The notes beneath the pieces were generated by a model. That model saw only the letters and a program-made list of their open reading frames with translations. It searched no databases and was not told the origin of the DNA. Of a stretch of 64,000 bases of DNA, positions 18,101-27,657 are shown one piece after another. Numbering within the stretch: the stretch's first letter is position 1; each line of letters starts with the position of its first letter. The stretch is from positions 2,191,001 to 2,255,000 of the forward strand of contig NZ_NGLE02000001.1 in NCBI RefSeq assembly GCF_002140715.2, given 5' to 3'. Both the position numbers and the translations under genes were made by a program. The DNA is from Enterococcus sp. 4G2_DIV0659. Lineage in GTDB: Bacteria; Bacillota; Bacilli; Lactobacillales; Enterococcaceae.

Positions 18101-18754
18101 GTGAGACTATTTAGAACAGAAAAACATAAATCATTATCCGTTCAGTCTACAAAAAGAAAGCGGCCGAAGAAGAAGCTAACGCCTAAACAACGAAAACAGT
18201 TAGCAAGGAAAAAAAGGATGAAGCAATGGACAATTATTTTTGAACATTGCTTGTTCAGTTTATTTTTCATGGTCGCTCTTTTTTTTCTATTTTTTACGAA
18301 GACCCATATCATAGATGGACATTCCATGCAGCCCACATTTTCTGATCGGGATAGAGTATTGGTGCGTAAAACAAAAACGATTCAGCGATTTGATATAGTC
18401 ACTTTTTTACCTGAAAATGAGGCGAGTACATTATACGTTAAAAGAGTAATAGGCTTGCCAGGAGATCAATTAAAGGTTAAAGGAGACCAACTGATGATTA
18501 CTCAACCAAGTTTCGTTGAACGTTCGGATACACTCATAAAAGATAGTACAACTGTTGTACGAGTACTAACTAAAGAGGCGAAAATTAAATTTGAAAAATT
18601 GAAAACAATTCCATCAAAAAGTTACTTTGTTCTGGGGGATAATCGTGGGAATTCAAAAGATAGTAGAACGATTGGGCTTGTACAAAGCGATCAGATTGAA
18701 GGTGTAGTTGATTTCCGTTACTATCCACTAAATAAAATTGGGTTTGTTCACTAA
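18101..18754 (+). CDS. Active type I signal peptidase
   Basis: This 217-residue signal peptidase has a very basic N-terminus (residues ~10-45), one TM helix (~48-66) and all the catalytic elements: the Ser in GHSMQPTF, the Lys in YVKRVIGLPGD and the final block SYFVLGDNRGNSKDSRTIG. It cleaves N-terminal signal peptides outside the membrane. Being encoded in the WxL operon directly after an inactive paralogue, it may be dedicated to the locus products. It starts at GTG 18101, the only start codon between the upstream in-frame stop (TAG 18083) and the TM segment; its ribosome-binding site is poor, so translation may depend on coupling. Confidence 0.92.
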   Translation: MRLFRTEKHKSLSVQSTKRKRPKKKLTPKQRKQLARKKRMKQWTIIFEHCLFSLFFMVALFFLFFTKTHIIDGHSMQPTFSDRDRVLVRKTKTIQRFDIVTFLPENEASTLYVKRVIGLPGDQLKVKGDQLMITQPSFVERSDTLIKDSTTVVRVLTKEAKIKFEKLKTIPSKSYFVLGDNRGNSKDSRTIGLVQSDQIEGVVDFRYYPLNKIGFVH

Positions 18755-18772
18755 GAATAAAGAGAGGCTACT

Positions 18773-21382
18773 ATGAAGAACAAAGTATATCATTTTTTTA
18801 AAACATATGGATTTTGGGGAATACTTAGTTTTTTCTTACCATTAGGGATTATGGTAGGCGTTTATGCGTATATCGGTATCTATCCTGGCAGTGAAAACCA
18901 TACAATACTTGCGAGTGATGCATTTTCGCAATATGCTAATTTTCATGCAAGTTTTAACAATTTATTAAAAGGAGAAGGGAATCTCTTTTATACGTGGTTT
19001 GGTTCAATGGGGTTAAATTATTGGACGTTTATCTCGTATTATTTAGGGGGACTGTTTACACCCTTGGTTTTCTTTTTTAACAATGTACAAATGCCAGAAT
19101 ATTTGTATTATCTTACATTAATAAAAATCGGTTGTTTAGGACTTTCCTTTTGGGTTCTATCGATTCACACGTTTAAAATTGCTAAATGGCAACAACTTAG
19201 CTTAAGCATTTCTTATGCATTGATGTCATTTGTGATTGCTTATTCGGAGATTTTAATGTGGATCGATGCCTTAATCTATTTACCTTTGATTATTTTAGGT
19301 ATCCATCGATTAATGGATAAACGAAAGCCGATACTATTATTTATAAGTTATTTCTTGTTGTTTATTTCAAATTTTTACATGGGATTTATTGTCGGCTTAT
19401 TTTCGTTTTTCTATTTTTTTGGAAGAATATGTTTAGATCGAAAACGGTATGTATCCAAAATTCCTATGTATTTGTTTACGTCTTTGTTGGCTGGCGGGTC
19501 ATCCATGGTGATAATCTTACCTACGATATTCGATTTAAAGAATAACGGAGAAGCGTTATCGCCTATTGCTCGAATAAAAACAGAGGCGACAGGACCACTT
19601 GATTTGATTTTAAAAAATATGATTGGTGTCTATGATAGTACAAAATTTGGTTCAACTCCGTATATTTTTGTCGGCTTATTTGCGTTGATTTTTTGTGTAT
19701 ATTATTTTGTAACACCGAAAATTGAACGGAAAGAAAAATGGTTTCATGGTTTCTTGTTTCTTCTCTTAATAGGAAGTTTCTATTTTGAACCGTTAAATTT
19801 ATTCTGGCAAGGAATGCATGCACCAAATATGTTTTTATTTCGCTACAGTTTTTTGTTTTCTTTTTTAGTGTTGCTGGTTGCCGGATACGGATTGGAAAAA
19901 TATGAAACAGAGAACTTTGATCAATTAACAACGATTATTTTTGGTTTACTTACGACCTTTGTTGTAGTTAAACTCATTGCAGATAGAGGAGATTATGCTT
20001 ATTTAAGTAGCTGGTCCTTTATTTTTAGTTTAATTTTTTTGAGTAGCTATCTTGTCTTTTTTTATTTTATTCAAAAAAACAAGAAAATAGTTGTTAGTTT
20101 GCTCTTTTTATTTGTTTGCAGTGAATTTGTCATAAACAGTATTGAACTGACTAAGGGAATCGCCAAAGAATGGCATTATCCAGCAAGAAAATACTATGCA
20201 GATCCCCATCCAGACATTGAATATTTAGTTGATCAAACGAAGAAAGAAAATACAGGTTTTTATCGTTTAGAAAATTTGGACAGGGTTTCTGCAAATGACA
20301 GTTTTAACTATGGGTATAGCGGTATATCAATGTTTTCTTCCATAAGAAATCGTCATTCTTCTTATTATTTAAATGCCTTAGGCTATCGTTCTATAGGAAC
20401 CAATCTGAATATTCGTTATGATAATAATACATTACTGATGGATTCACTTGTTGGGATGAAATACAATTTATCTAAGCAAAAAGTGAATAAATTTGGATTT
20501 CACGAAGTAGAGAAACGTGGTGAATTTACACTATATGAAAATGACTACTCGTTACCTTTAGGCGTTTTGACAACGGATAGCATCTATCAAGAAGGTGTGG
20601 CAGAGTCGCAAGCGACATTATTCAATCATCTTGCAAACACGAAAGAAGACTTCTTCTCATTTTCACCGGTGAATAAAATAAAAACAAAAAATGTGCAGGA
20701 ACATAGCAAAAAAATCAATGCGACCGTGATTGAAAGTTATCAGCCTAAAAAGCAGGGGGAGCCGCTTGAGATTGAATGGGAAGCAGACATTCCAGCGCAT
20801 ACGCAAGCGTATTTTAATCTATATACAACTAATTTTTCCAAGTTCGGAATAGCAAATGTGACTGTTGAAGTAAATGGTGAAAAAAGAAAGAGTAGTGTTC
20901 AAGAGACAGGACAATTTTATTCTCTTGGATACTATGATGAAGCAAAAACAGTTCGCTTTAAAACCATATTTTCTGATTTAAAAAAAGAGGGTGCTGTTGA
21001 AATTGTGCCGCCTGAATTAGCATTAATGGATATCAATAAATTTAAAACATCTTATCAAGCAGTAAAAGCAAAAGGGATTGATTTAGCTGTTTCTGGTCGC
21101 AAAGCTTTTGGTAAAGTACAGCTAAAAGAAGAACAAGTTCTTTTAACAACGATTCCTTACGATCGAGGGTGGAAAGCCTATATTGACGGCAAAGCTGTAG
21201 AAATTCCAACATTTAAAGAAGCCTTGTTAACGTTGCCGATCCCAGCTGGGGAGCACACCATAGAATTTGTCTTTTTACCTGAAGGATTTACGTTTGGCTT
21301 GATTTTATCTGTGTTATGCTTATTAAGCTTTAGTTTTTTCATTTATTGGCTTACTAAAAAAACACCTGATATAAACCCATAA
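18773..21382 (+). CDS. YfhO-family multi-pass membrane protein
   Basis: This 869-residue protein belongs to the YfhO family, GT-C-like membrane enzymes linked to glycosylation of wall polymers. About twelve TM helices fill residues 1-~450, an extracellular domain with beta-sheet character covers ~450-835, and a final TM helix lies at ~842-860. Family-like motifs include the early SDAFSQYANFHASFNN and LTTIPYDRGWKAYIDGKAV near the C-terminus. In B. subtilis YfhO takes part in lipoteichoic acid glycosylation; whether the substrate here is a polymer or the surface proteins is unknown. It is the last gene of the first WxL operon, 18 bases after the signal peptidase, and a strong terminator follows. 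Confidence 0.87.
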   Translation: MKNKVYHFFKTYGFWGILSFFLPLGIMVGVYAYIGIYPGSENHTILASDAFSQYANFHASFNNLLKGEGNLFYTWFGSMGLNYWTFISYYLGGLFTPLVFFFNNVQMPEYLYYLTLIKIGCLGLSFWVLSIHTFKIAKWQQLSLSISYALMSFVIAYSEILMWIDALIYLPLIILGIHRLMDKRKPILLFISYFLLFISNFYMGFIVGLFSFFYFFGRICLDRKRYVSKIPMYLFTSLLAGGSSMVIILPTIFDLKNNGEALSPIARIKTEATGPLDLILKNMIGVYDSTKFGSTPYIFVGLFALIFCVYYFVTPKIERKEKWFHGFLFLLLIGSFYFEPLNLFWQGMHAPNMFLFRYSFLFSFLVLLVAGYGLEKYETENFDQLTTIIFGLLTTFVVVKLIADRGDYAYLSSWSFIFSLIFLSSYLVFFYFIQKNKKIVVSLLFLFVCSEFVINSIELTKGIAKEWHYPARKYYADPHPDIEYLVDQTKKENTGFYRLENLDRVSANDSFNYGYSGISMFSSIRNRHSSYYLNALGYRSIGTNLNIRYDNNTLLMDSLVGMKYNLSKQKVNKFGFHEVEKRGEFTLYENDYSLPLGVLTTDSIYQEGVAESQATLFNHLANTKEDFFSFSPVNKIKTKNVQEHSKKINATVIESYQPKKQGEPLEIEWEADIPAHTQAYFNLYTTNFSKFGIANVTVEVNGEKRKSSVQETGQFYSLGYYDEAKTVRFKTIFSDLKKEGAVEIVPPELALMDINKFKTSYQAVKAKGIDLAVSGRKAFGKVQLKEEQVLLTTIPYDRGWKAYIDGKAVEIPTFKEALLTLPIPAGEHTIEFVFLPEGFTFGLILSVLCLLSFSFFIYWLTKKTPDINP

Positions 21383-21386
21383 GAAT

Positions 21387-21435
21387 AAAAAGTGAGACGA
21401 ACGCAACTTCAATAAAAGCGCTCGTCTCACTTTTT
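21387..21435 (+). terminator. Bidirectional terminator closing the first WxL operon
   Basis: A 14-bp stem pairs 21387-21400 with 21422-21435, with an inner partial ACGC/GCGC extension. A-rich left and T-rich right flanks let it serve both the YfhO gene and the convergent regulator gene. Confidence 0.9.
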
Positions 21436-21465
21436 AGTTGTTTGTCATGTGTTAGAACATCGTGA

Positions 21466-22977
21466 CTATTGCTCGTCCTGAACCATATTCTTTTTCTCAA
21501 ACAACTGTTGCAGTGTTTTGTATAAATCCGCTAAATCTTTACTTCCATAAGATAAATCCCAAAAATACAAGGGTAATTCTGGGTATTTTTTTCTCGGAAG
21601 CAAAGAGGAACTGATAACTAAATCGTAGTGATCATTCAAATTTTCTTGATAAGGCGTAGCATCTATAAAACCTAAATCATTTAAAAACTGATAAATCATT
21701 CTTACCAATGTAAAATTATGCTCAAAAGCGACACCAACTTTTAAATGCTCAGAATGCTTTGGCTGATCGTAAACAGGCATTAAAACACTTTTAAAGGCAC
21801 TAATAAAAGGTTTCTTTATTGTGTAAATAAATTTATAGTCTTTTTCAATCGCTTTTTCATCAAAAAAATGTTGCAGTTTTTGTTCAAGAAATTGCTCTGT
21901 TTTACTCATTTTTTGAGGTGTTTCAACTAATAATTGTAAATTTGGAAAAGGCTTGCCTAATACATAGAAAGTGAAAGTAATATTAATCAGATTACCGATA
22001 ATTATCGGTTTGTCTAAAAGTTCAGGTTCTTTATCTAAAATTGTTGATTTCGCATAGTCCAAAAATTCTTGTACGAATGTGTAAACTGGATTAGGACGTG
22101 TAGAAAAATCATGCAATGTTTGACGCAATGAAGGATCATCGTCTAGTGTATAAAAAGGCGCATAGTGAGCTAAAAAAAAGATAAAGCTACTTTCTGACTT
22201 GCTGTATTTGGCCGGTAATGCCCGAGGACCCAATTCTTTATTTAAACGTTCAAAATCATAATAAGGATTATTGTCCATCAAAAAGTTATAATGATTATCA
22301 TAGTCAACATACATTTTTTTTCGCGTACGGCAAAGAAAGATTGCTGCAAAATAAGTTAATTCCTTCGTTCCAAGATACGTTCTTGATAAAGGAAAATATT
22401 CAGCGAATGCTGCTGTGATTTTTTCGGCTTCCTCTATAGTAACGCTTTTAAAAGGCCAAATAGTCCCACGTGTACCTAGCCAAAGTGCATCGAAAAGAGC
22501 CACTCGAACAGAACGTTCATCACCAACGAGATTTGCCTCTGTATAGGTAAATCGTAAATCAAAGCGTTTTACGTGCTTTTTTAACGGAAGCATCTTTCTA
22601 GAAACGGTCGAACGGCTGACAAAATAACGTTGACAAAAGTCGTCTATGTTTGGTGAATCATGGTTTAAAAAATAAAGAATATACTGGAAGGGAATAGATT
22701 TTTGTAATAGAAAGTAACGATATTCATCAATCGTTACAAGTAATTTACTGCTATCAACCTTTCCAGCTTTATGTAAAATCGATGGATGGTTCGATAAAAT
22801 TTTAGCTAGATCATTATTCAGCTCTGTGCATACAATGGATGTTTGCTGATACGTTAATGATAACTCTTCAGATAATCGATTAATAGATATATTTGATTGA
22901 TTCACTCGAATAATTCGCTTGAAAATCTTGAATTTAGTCAGCATTCCTGAATCCATCATTAATTCCTCATACAACAT
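21466..22977 (-). CDS. Mga-family transcription regulator
   Basis: This 503-residue protein shows the Mga/AtxA layout: an N-terminal HTH (INRLSEELSLTYQQTSIVCTEL), a second HTH (FCQRYFVSRSTVSRKML), central PRD-like helical regions, and a C-terminal EIIB-like end (HLKVGVAFEHNFTLVRM, YDLVISSSLLP). Such regulators control surface and virulence genes and can respond to sugar-phosphotransferase signals. The start is ATG 22977, with AAGGAA nine bases upstream; an upstream in-frame GTG (22986) has no room for a ribosome-binding site. It faces the first WxL operon tail to tail and could replace the broken Mga-like gene at 7726 as its regulator, which is inference. Confidence 0.88.
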   Translation of the reverse strand: MLYEELMMDSGMLTKFKIFKRIIRVNQSNISINRLSEELSLTYQQTSIVCTELNNDLAKILSNHPSILHKAGKVDSSKLLVTIDEYRYFLLQKSIPFQYILYFLNHDSPNIDDFCQRYFVSRSTVSRKMLPLKKHVKRFDLRFTYTEANLVGDERSVRVALFDALWLGTRGTIWPFKSVTIEEAEKITAAFAEYFPLSRTYLGTKELTYFAAIFLCRTRKKMYVDYDNHYNFLMDNNPYYDFERLNKELGPRALPAKYSKSESSFIFFLAHYAPFYTLDDDPSLRQTLHDFSTRPNPVYTFVQEFLDYAKSTILDKEPELLDKPIIIGNLINITFTFYVLGKPFPNLQLLVETPQKMSKTEQFLEQKLQHFFDEKAIEKDYKFIYTIKKPFISAFKSVLMPVYDQPKHSEHLKVGVAFEHNFTLVRMIYQFLNDLGFIDATPYQENLNDHYDLVISSSLLPRKKYPELPLYFWDLSYGSKDLADLYKTLQQLFEKKNMVQDEQ

Positions 22978-23071
22978 ACGAATCACTTCCTTACGCTTAT
23001 TTTACTGTATTTACTAAATACTTGCCAGTTAATGCACTAAACAGCAACAACCAGCAGAAAAATCAATAAAA

Positions 23072-23116
23072 AAAGGTTGCAAGAGAAAACTAAAAATAGT
23101 TTTGCCTTACAAACCT
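23072..23116 (-). terminator. Terminator after brnQ
   Basis: On the minus strand a ~19-bp imperfect stem (23097-23116 with 23072-23090) leads into a seven-T run, clearing transcripts from brnQ. Confidence 0.8.
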
Positions 23117-23140
23117 TAGTGTTTAGTAAATCAATTAGTA

Positions 23141-24478
23141 CTAATCAACCATTTTGGACCAAATCAACCCAACGAAAAAACCAACCAAAGCAGGAATAAC
23201 CCAACCCATTCCAATTGAGAATAAAGGTAAATAATTTTTCGCTAGGTCTAAAATAGTTGCAACAACAAAATTTGATTGAATAAATGCTGGTGCACTATTG
23301 AATGCGTCAAGTAGGGCGGCAACTAATGTGACATAAGTAGTCATCTGGTATACTTTTTTTCGATGCTGGAACAAGGGGCTGATAATCACTAAAATCATTA
23401 AGGTCATTGCTAAAGGATAAAGAAACATCAATACAGGAATCGAGAATTGAATGATATTTGTTAATCCAACATTTGCAAACAAGCAAGGCAAAATGCTAGC
23501 TACTGCGATATAAAAAGGATAAGAACCTTTTGGAAAAAGTTCACTAAAGGTTTCAGAGCAAGCTGTAATCAAGCCGATTGCTGTTTTTAAACAAGCTAGA
23601 ATAACAATAAAAGCAAGCAAAATACTTCCTAAATTACCTAGATAATGATTAGCGATTTGAGCTAAAGCCACGCCGCCGTTCTCACTTAGTGGAAAGCCAC
23701 CTAAGCTCATAGTACCCATATAAGACAACAACGTATAAATGATGCCCATCAAGACAATACTTATTGCACCAGATTTTATGGTATCTTTTGCAATATCATT
23801 TGGTTTTTCCACGCCCATCCCCTTAATGGTAGAGACGATAATGATACCGAACGCTAATGAAGCTAATGCATCTAACGTGTTATATCCTTCAGTGAACCCT
23901 TTAAAGAAAGGATTATCCACGTAATCACTACCAATTGGAGCCGAAGATATGGTTCCTAATGGACGAAAGAATGCAAAGAGAATCAGAATTGCTAATAAGA
24001 ATAAAAATAATGGATTTAAAAATTTTCCTACATAATCTAGCAACTTGGATGGTTTACGAGAAAACGCCCAAGCGATCAAAAAGAATAATGCTGAAAAAAT
24101 AGCTAAAAATAACTTATGTTGATCTTCGGGAATAAATGGCACCATTCCAATTTCAAAAGATGTTGTTGCCAAACGAGGCAAGGCAAAGAATGGACCAATC
24201 GTTAAATAAAGTAAGACGGTAAAAACAACAGCATAACGGCGATTCACACGCGTCGCTAAATCAAAGACACCGTTGCTTTTAGAAATACCAATGGCAATTA
24301 CTCCTAAAAAAGGCAGTCCAATTCCAGTAATCAAAAAGCCAAGATTTGCTAAAAAGATATTTGCGCCAGCAACTTGCCCCATATGAACAGGGAAAATCAA
24401 ATTCCCAGCTCCAAAAAATAAGCCAAATAGCATAGACCCTACATAAAGGTAATCACGCCATGATAATTTTTTTGTCAC
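23141..24478 (-). CDS. brnQ: Branched-chain amino acid:cation symporter
   Basis: BrnQ (445 residues) imports leucine, isoleucine and valine with Na+ or H+. The start region [31 protein letters not shown] is diagnostic (split here by the family-conserved FGAGNLIFP), and about twelve hydrophobic segments follow. The frame is open further upstream, but GTG 24478 with GAGGAG nine bases before it gives the family-standard N-terminus VTKKLSW. The gene is monocistronic, with its own terminator. No leader peptide, T-box or CodY-type box is evident in the 115 bases upstream. Confidence 0.93.
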   Translation of the reverse strand: MTKKLSWRDYLYVGSMLFGLFFGAGNLIFPVHMGQVAGANIFLANLGFLITGIGLPFLGVIAIGISKSNGVFDLATRVNRRYAVVFTVLLYLTIGPFFALPRLATTSFEIGMVPFIPEDQHKLFLAIFSALFFLIAWAFSRKPSKLLDYVGKFLNPLFLFLLAILILFAFFRPLGTISSAPIGSDYVDNPFFKGFTEGYNTLDALASLAFGIIIVSTIKGMGVEKPNDIAKDTIKSGAISIVLMGIIYTLLSYMGTMSLGGFPLSENGGVALAQIANHYLGNLGSILLAFIVILACLKTAIGLITACSETFSELFPKGSYPFYIAVASILPCLFANVGLTNIIQFSIPVLMFLYPLAMTLMILVIISPLFQHRKKVYQMTTYVTLVAALLDAFNSAPAFIQSNFVVATILDLAKNYLPLFSIGMGWVIPALVGFFVGLIWSKMVD

Positions 24479-24593
24479 AATTAAACACTCCTCTAATTTT
24501 GTACTTACTAAAAATACCAGAATGAGGCAGTCACAGCAAGCATATTTAGAAAAAGTGTGTGAAGTTATGGTCAAATATTAAAATAGGCTGAGA

Positions 24594-25082
24594 TTAATCA
24601 GTAAAATAAGCAAATTGATAGTCATCGTAAAAACGACCATCGATAAAAAATTCATCTTTGAATAGTGCCTCTTGAACAAAATCATTTTTCCGATAAAATC
24701 GAATAGCATGAGTATTTGATCCCATAACACGTAGCGAAATTTTATGGATGCCTTCACGAGATGCTGCTTCTTTTAAGTAATCCAATAATTTGTGCCCAAT
24801 TCCTAAAGATTGGCTATTTGAATGAACACCAATGCCGAACATCCAGTTTTTTTTATGTGAAAGTAAAGGAGTTGGATGATGCACATCAATAAAACCATGT
24901 ACATTCTCGTCATCAGCAGCTACAAAAATAAGATGTCCAGTCGTTTTTTCTTTGTACTCATCTACAGAGGCATAATAATGAACGACAGGAGAATTCTCAT
25001 ATGTCCAAATGCTATTCTCAATTTCAAGTAACATAGGATAATCTTTTTCTTCAACAAGTCGAATGGTTAGCTTATTTTCCAT
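24594..25082 (-). CDS. GNAT-family N-acetyltransferase
   Basis: This 162-residue acetyltransferase carries the acetyl-CoA motif GIGVHSNSQSLGIGHKLLDYL (Q/RxxGxG/A type, residues ~88-108) and the following helix with RVMGSNTHAIRFYRKNDF, typical of small-molecule or protein-N-terminal acetylating GNATs. The substrate is unknown. It precedes a MazG-like gene on the same strand, with only 13 bases between the MazG-like stop and its own start, so the two are probably co-transcribed. Confidence 0.85.
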   Translation of the reverse strand: MENKLTIRLVEEKDYPMLLEIENSIWTYENSPVVHYYASVDEYKEKTTGHLIFVAADDENVHGFIDVHHPTPLLSHKKNWMFGIGVHSNSQSLGIGHKLLDYLKEAASREGIHKISLRVMGSNTHAIRFYRKNDFVQEALFKDEFFIDGRFYDDYQFAYFTD

Positions 25083-25095
25083 GGTAAACCTTCTT

Positions 25096-25422
25096 TCATC
25101 GTGATGTATCTTTAAAACGTTCTTCTAATTTTGCTTTATGGGATGTTAAAATATCTTCAAAACGAATATCGTAAGTATCTGCAAGAATAAAAACGTTATC
25201 TAAAACATCACCTAATTCTTCTGTTAACTCCTGAATCAATGCTTCTTTTTCTTGAACTTTTTCATCAGGGCGATCCCGCCCAATTTCTAAAGCACGTACG
25301 GCTCGAGCGACCTCACCAGTTTCTTCAGCTAAAAAGCCTACACGGATAAATGGGTTAAGTGCATACCAACCTCTTTTTTTATAAAAATCGCTGATCCATT
25401 GTTGATAATGTGTAAGTTCCAC
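25096..25422 (-). CDS. MazG-like nucleotide pyrophosphohydrolase
   Basis: This is a small 108-residue protein of the all-alpha NTP pyrophosphatase group. The metal-binding pattern is seen in FLAEETGEVARAVRALE and, 27 residues on, LTEELGDVLDNVFILAD, the ExxE...ExxD arrangement of MazG. Such enzymes clean non-canonical or excess nucleotides. The frame extends upstream, but GTG 25422 is chosen because GGAGGG lies just before it and the product then starts at the family's ELTHYQQWISDFYKKRGW. It heads a two-gene unit with the GNAT gene, divergent from the phosphatase at 25558. Confidence 0.85.
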   Translation of the reverse strand: MELTHYQQWISDFYKKRGWYALNPFIRVGFLAEETGEVARAVRALEIGRDRPDEKVQEKEALIQELTEELGDVLDNVFILADTYDIRFEDILTSHKAKLEERFKDTSR

Positions 25423-25557
25423 GCCATCCCTCCTGTCTATCTTACTATGGTAGCATATCAAAGGAAAAAAGGAAAAATAGAGTGAGAGAAAAGTTTCCTT
25501 ATTTGTAGTATCATAAATAAGTGTAGAGATACTTTGAAAAATGGAGGAATGGACTAG

Positions 25558-26196
25558 ATGACCACATTTTATTTTGTTAGACATGGAAAAACAGAGTTGA
25601 ATTTAAGTTTACGATTTCAAGGTGGAGAAATTGATTCTCCACTATTGCCTGTAGGGATTGAACAAGCTATTCAAGCTGGACGTTATCTTTCGGATGTTTC
25701 GTTTGATACAGTCGCTGTTAGTACCCAAAAACGAGCTATGGATACCGCAAATTATATTCTGAAAGAAAATAACTTTTTAGATGGTTTGACGATTCAGTAT
25801 TATGATCATTTAAGGGAACTCAGATTTGGTAAAAGAGAAGGTACAGAAATTGATCATACAGATGAGCAAACGGATTATTTACGTCATCGGCCAGATTTAT
25901 ATGACCCTACAGCTTTTGGGGGTGAAACGATTGATTCCTTAGTTACACGCTCCACTGAAACGATCGAAAAACTTAGCCAAGCCTATCCAAAGGGGAAAGT
26001 ATTGGTTGTAGCGCATGGTGTTTTGCTAATTACGTTGATCAATTCGTTGATTGGAAAAGAAAAGGCCAACTGGCGAGAAGGTGGCCCATTAGCTAATACG
26101 AGTATTACGATTGTAGAAAAAACGGCGAATTCTGATAATTATATGTTAAAAACATTTAATGATATTTCTTATCAATCTCAGAATGAAGAAGCATAA
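25558..26196 (+). CDS. Histidine phosphatase (phosphoglycerate mutase-like) family protein
   Basis: This 212-residue protein starts with the RHG motif FYFVRHGKTELN, where the histidine is the phospho-acceptor, followed by DSPLLPVGIEQA and STQKRAMDTA. The second catalytic histidine is in VLVVAHGVLLITLI. The family includes broad-specificity phosphatases and cofactor-dependent phosphoglycerate mutases; the length and context favour a phosphatase. AATGGAGGAA precedes ATG 25558, and the LOG-family gene follows after 30 bases. Confidence 0.88.
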   Translation: MTTFYFVRHGKTELNLSLRFQGGEIDSPLLPVGIEQAIQAGRYLSDVSFDTVAVSTQKRAMDTANYILKENNFLDGLTIQYYDHLRELRFGKREGTEIDHTDEQTDYLRHRPDLYDPTAFGGETIDSLVTRSTETIEKLSQAYPKGKVLVVAHGVLLITLINSLIGKEKANWREGGPLANTSITIVEKTANSDNYMLKTFNDISYQSQNEEA

Positions 26197-26226
26197 AAGA
26201 AAAACGAATGTATAGGTGGAGATTTT

Positions 26227-26790
26227 TTGAAGAAAATGGCAGTTTATTGTGGGGCAAGCGTAGGGAACAAGGCAATTTATCAGGAAAAAACCAAAGAACT
26301 AGGACAATGGCTGAGTGCCAATGGCTATGATTTAGTTTATGGTGGTGGCAATGTTGGATTGATGGGTATTCTAGCAGATACGGTTATTGAGAATGGTAGA
26401 AAAGTAATTGGTGTGATGCCGAAATTTTTATTGGATCGTGAGCTGGCATATGAAGGCATTAAAATGTATATTGTAAATGATATGCATGAACGGAAACGAA
26501 AAATGATTGATTTAGCAGATTGCTATTTGGCGTTACCAGGCGGTCCTGGGACACTGGAAGAAATTTCAGAAGTGGTTTCTTGGGGACGTATAGGAGAGCA
26601 TCAAAATCCGTGTGTATTTTTCAATGTAGATGGGTATTATAATTTATTAGCCGATTTTTTTGATAAGATGGTTACAGACGGCTTTTTAACAAAAGAAGAT
26701 CGAGAAAAGATTTTCTTCTCTGATTCGCTAGAGGAGATAAAAGAATTTATAGATACGTTCACACCGCCGACAATCAGACAATATAACTAA
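26227..26790 (+). CDS. LOG-family protein (Rossmann fold, TIGR00730)
   Basis: This 187-residue protein of the LOG group contains the characteristic LPGGPGTLEEISEV (PGGxGTxxE motif), with GGGNVGLMGILAD and MHERKRKMIDLAD around it. Members hydrolyse nucleoside 5'-monophosphates (cytokinin-type ribosides in some organisms); the bacterial physiological substrate is mostly uncertain. It starts at TTG 26227, behind GGTGGAG; an ATG three codons later is an alternative with worse spacing. It forms a pair with the upstream phosphatase gene. Confidence 0.9.
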   Translation: MKKMAVYCGASVGNKAIYQEKTKELGQWLSANGYDLVYGGGNVGLMGILADTVIENGRKVIGVMPKFLLDRELAYEGIKMYIVNDMHERKRKMIDLADCYLALPGGPGTLEEISEVVSWGRIGEHQNPCVFFNVDGYYNLLADFFDKMVTDGFLTKEDREKIFFSDSLEEIKEFIDTFTPPTIRQYN

Positions 26791-26804
26791 TCAACAGAAG
26801 ATAT

Positions 26805-26847
26805 AAAAAAGCCTTTAACTCCGAGAAATAAGGAATTAAAGGCTTTT
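26805..26847. terminator. Bidirectional terminator between convergent genes
   Basis: AAAAGCCTTTAA (26807-26818) pairs with TTAAAGGCTTTT (26836-26847). The minus strand continues into further Ts, so it best serves the ABC transporter genes, with weaker use for the plus strand. Confidence 0.85.
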
Positions 26848-26891
26848 GCTGTGTAGTCGTGACTAAAAAATGCTGTTTCAAACAGGTTTGA

Positions 26892-27632
26892 TTATGCTTT
26901 GGATAAAATACGGTGCAAGAATTCTTTTGTTCGTTCTTCTTTTGGATGAACAAAGATATCATCTGCTGTTCCTTCTTCAGCGATTACGCCTTTATCCATG
27001 AAGATTACACGGTCTGAAACTTCTTTGGCAAATTCCATCTCATGTGTCACAATAATCATGGTTAATCCGGTCTGAGCAAGGTCTTTCATTGTTTTTAAAA
27101 CTTCGCCAACCATTTCAGGATCAAGTGCAGAAGTTGGTTCATCAAAAAGCATCACATCAGGATTCATTGACAATGCGCGAGCAATTGCGACACGTTGTTT
27201 CTGTCCACCTGAAAGTTGCGCAGGTTTTGCATCAACAAACCGCTCCATTCCAACTTTTACAAGGTTTTCCAGAGCAATTTTGCTGGCTTCTTCTTTGCCT
27301 CGTTTCAAGACAGTGATTTGTCCAGACGTACAATTTTCTAAGACATTCATGTTATTAAATAAATTAAATGATTGGAAAACCATGCCTAAATGTGTACGGT
27401 ATTTTGGTAAGTTATAGCCACGTTCCAGCACATTCTCACCATTATAAATGATTTTGCCGCCAGTTGGTTTTTCTAGCAAATTGATGCAACGTAAAAAGGT
27501 TGATTTACCCGAACCAGAAGAACCGATGATCGTTACAACTTCACCTTTGTTTACCGTCACATTGATATCTTTTAAGACTTCATTTTCACCGAAGCTTTTT
27601 CTTAGATGTTCGACTTCAATAATTTGGTTCAT
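26892..27632 (-). CDS. Amino-acid ABC transporter ATP-binding protein
   Basis: This 246-residue ATPase of the polar-amino-acid (GlnQ/HisP) group has Walker [11 protein letters not shown]-loop [10 protein letters not shown], signature [15 protein letters not shown], Walker [15 protein letters not shown] and H-loop VTHEMEFA. It follows the fused receptor-permease gene after 25 bases on the same strand and energises it. The lysine-type riboswitch upstream of that gene suggests the pair imports lysine or a related cationic amino acid. AGGAGGATATAAT precedes the ATG. Confidence 0.93.
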   Translation of the reverse strand: MNQIIEVEHLRKSFGENEVLKDINVTVNKGEVVTIIGSSGSGKSTFLRCINLLEKPTGGKIIYNGENVLERGYNLPKYRTHLGMVFQSFNLFNNMNVLENCTSGQITVLKRGKEEASKIALENLVKVGMERFVDAKPAQLSGGQKQRVAIARALSMNPDVMLFDEPTSALDPEMVGEVLKTMKDLAQTGLTMIIVTHEMEFAKEVSDRVIFMDKGVIAEEGTADDIFVHPKEERTKEFLHRILSKA

Positions 27633-27657
27633 TATTATATCCTCCTGTTTTTAAAAC

